Assembly: GCA_035513275.1 (NCBI GenBank)
Contig: DATKCJ010000047.1
Coordinates: forward strand, 1 to 7,855
Direction: 5' to 3'
From: DATKCJ01 sp035513275
Lineage (GTDB): Bacteria > Verrucomicrobiota > Verrucomicrobiia > Opitutales > Opitutaceae
DNA: 7,855 nt
Shown: positions 6,599-7,855 of the stretch, piece after piece
Numbering within the stretch: the stretch's first letter is position 1
Layout of the letters: every line of letters begins with the position of its first letter
The notes under the pieces: model-generated
Told to the model about the DNA's origin: nothing
Database searches by the model: none
Seen by the model: only the letters and a program-made list of their open reading frames with translations
Position numbers and translations under genes: made by a program

Positions 6599-7855
6599 GT
6601 CTTCAACTCGTGGAATGCACCGGTCCTGGTGACCACGCCGGAATCGAGCGTGATGACCTTGTCGCAGTATCGCAGAGTGCTCAGGCGGTGGGCGATGATG
6701 ACGATCGTCTTCTTGTGAGCGAGCGACTGGATCGACTCGACGATCGCGTTCTCCGTCTCGGCATCGAGCGCGCTTGTGGCCTCGTCGAAGAAGAGGACGT
6801 CGGGGTCGTGATAGAGTGCGCGCGCGATCGCAAGGCGCTGGCGCTGGCCGCCGCTGAGCCGGATGCCGCGCTCGCCCACCCCGGTCGAGTATCCCTGGGA
6901 CAGGCTCTCTATGAAATCGTGCAGGCTCGCCATCCGCGCGGCCCGCTCGATCGCAGCCGGGTCGACTCGGTCTGGCGGAATTCCGAACGCGATGTTCTCC
7001 GCGACCGTCCCGTCGACGAGGTAGATCTGCTGCGGGACGAACCCCAAGTTTCGCTGCCAGGCGCACCGCGAACTCTCGTCGAGACGCTTGCCGTCTACCG
7101 CCAGGGAGCCGGAGTCGGGATCGATCAAGCCGAGCAGGATATCCATGAGCGTCGTCTTCCCCGAGCCGCTCGGTCCGGTGATGCCCACGCATGAGCGCGC
7201 CGGGATTCGCAGAGACACGCCGGTGAGGACCGGTCTCTCGGTTCCGGGATACGTGAACCAAACATCCCCCACCGAAATCTCGGAAGAGAGGCGTTGCACC
7301 GTGCCCCTGTCGTCCGGGAGCTCAAGACTGCGCGTGTTGGCTCCGGTCTCCTCGAAGAGCGTTGCGAGTCCGTAAACCGCGACCGTGTTCGTCCGAATGG
7401 TCGAGAGATACTGGTAACAAATCTGAAGCGCAGGCATCAACCGGACCCCGGCGACTGCGTAGAGCCCAAGCAAAGGGAGTATCTCCGTGAGCGGACGGCC
7501 CTGCATCAGCACAGCGAGCACAACGCCCACCAGCAACGTGAACGCGAGCGACTCGAGAAGGTAGCGCGGCGAGATGCCGTAGAGGTAGCTGCGGCCCGAC
7601 GCACGCGCGACAGTGTCCGACTCGCGCGAGAACTCACCCGCATACCAGCGCTCGCGACCAAAGAGGCGAACTTCCTTGAGGCCACCGAGCGCCTCGGAGA
7701 CGAGGCGGTAGCGTCGCTCGTTCGCATCCCATCGCATCCGGCCGAGCGCGGAGAGCCGGTGCTGGAACAGTGTGTGAACCGCACCGTAGAATCCACCGAG
7801 CACCACGAACACCACACAGGCGGCCTGCCAGTTGTAGATGACCAGCGCGGCGACG
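6595..7855 (-). CDS. ABC transporter, fused membrane and ATPase domains, PglK/MsbA-like flippase (N-terminus cut by window edge)
   Basis: 419 residues are visible (numbered from the first whole codon at 7854); about 160-190 N-terminal residues lie outside. The membrane part shows hydrophobic spans near 1-30, 99-119 and 125-143, plus the coupling segment GLKEVRLFGRE. The ATPase domain is complete: Walker A GPSGSGKTT (227-235), Q-loop FVPQQIYLVDGTVAENIAFG (272-291), signature LSGGQRQRLAIARAL (333-347), Walker B VLFFDEATSALD (353-364) and the H-loop histidine in IIAHRLST. The Q-loop wording and the YQYLSTIRTN stretch are what I associate with PglK-type flippases of lipid-linked oligosaccharides, which work as homodimers in the inner membrane and turn the glycan-lipid to the periplasmic side using ATP. 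As the first visible gene of the cluster it would export what the transferases build. A general MsbA-like lipid exporter is the main alternative. Its stop overlaps the next start as GTGA. Confidence 0.93.
   Translation of the reverse strand, partial: VAALVIYNWQAACVVFVVLGGFYGAVHTLFQHRLSALGRMRWDANERRYRLVSEALGGLKEVRLFGRERWYAGEFSRESDTVARASGRSYLYGISPRYLLESLAFTLLVGVVLAVLMQGRPLTEILPLLGLYAVAGVRLMPALQICYQYLSTIRTNTVAVYGLATLFEETGANTRSLELPDDRGTVQRLSSEISVGDVWFTYPGTERPVLTGVSLRIPARSCVGITGPSGSGKTTLMDILLGLIDPDSGSLAVDGKRLDESSRCAWQRNLGFVPQQIYLVDGTVAENIAFGIPPDRVDPAAIERAARMASLHDFIESLSQGYSTGVGERGIRLSGGQRQRLAIARALYHDPDVLFFDEATSALDAETENAIVESIQSLAHKKTIVIIAHRLSTLRYCDKVITLDSGVVTRTGAFHELKT

Larger units (their letters stand above)
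1..7855 (-). other. Translationally coupled glycan-assembly operon (extends beyond both window edges)
   Basis: All eight genes lie on the minus strand. Junctions in order of transcription are: GTGA overlap at 6595-6598, a 4-base gap at 5689-5692, ATGA overlap at 4768-4771, GTGA overlap at 3797-3800, ATGA overlap at 3153-3156, a 16-base gap at 2175-2190, and a 1-base gap at 941. There is no room for an internal promoter or terminator between genes, and none was seen. The operon promoter must lie beyond base 7855. Confidence 0.85.

Noticed and set aside
6469..7194. Plus-strand open frame of 241 codons antisense to the ABC transporter
   Set aside because: The opposite strand carries all ABC ATPase motifs without interruption, and the plus-strand translation shows no recognisable domain.
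6599..7261. Long in-frame extension of the fucosyltransferase-like gene into the transporter, suggesting a fusion
   Set aside because: This stretch encodes the complete ABC ATPase domain in another frame. The extension is Arg-rich shadow sequence, and the GTGA junction at 6595-6598 gives a clear start.

Overview
The window is one continuous, tightly packed stretch of genes all read from the minus strand, so transcription runs from base 7855 towards base 1. It is part of a bacterial surface-polysaccharide or lipid-linked-oligosaccharide biosynthesis cluster. Base composition is GC-rich, several genes start with GTG or TTG, and long antisense shadow frames are common. This fits a GC-rich Gram-negative-like bacterium, but nothing in the sequence fixes the phylum. 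No rRNA, tRNA, CRISPR array, insertion sequence, integrase or terminator was seen, and no gap between genes exceeds 16 bases.

Layout in the direction of transcription: (1) an ABC half-transporter (membrane domain plus ATPase), cut at its N-terminus by the window edge and resembling lipid-linked-oligosaccharide flippases of the PglK/MsbA type (6595-7855); (2) a divergent GT-B protein resembling alpha-1,2-fucosyltransferases (5693-6598); (3) a family 2 glycosyltransferase with a DDDN motif (4768-5688); (4) a second, different family 2 glycosyltransferase with a DADD motif and a helical tail (3797-4771); (5) a small class I SAM-dependent methyltransferase (3153-3800); (6) a protein without a firm assignment that resembles GT-D fold glycosyltransferases (2191-3156); (7) a family 4 glycosyltransferase (942-2174); (8) a second family 4 glycosyltransferase, cut at its C-terminus by the window edge (1-940).

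Four of the seven junctions are 4-base stop/start overlaps (ATGA or GTGA) and the other three gaps are 1, 4 and 16 bases, so the set is almost certainly one translationally coupled operon. The inferred joint job is stepwise assembly of a branched or methylated glycan on a lipid carrier at the inner face of the cytoplasmic membrane by up to six transferases, followed by flipping by the ABC protein. The initiating phosphoglycosyltransferase, polymerase or ligase, and nucleotide-sugar enzymes would have to lie outside the window.

No clearly new biological system is visible. The two points most worth a second look are the GT-D-like protein with an altered acidic motif and the fucosyltransferase-like protein with altered hallmark residues.
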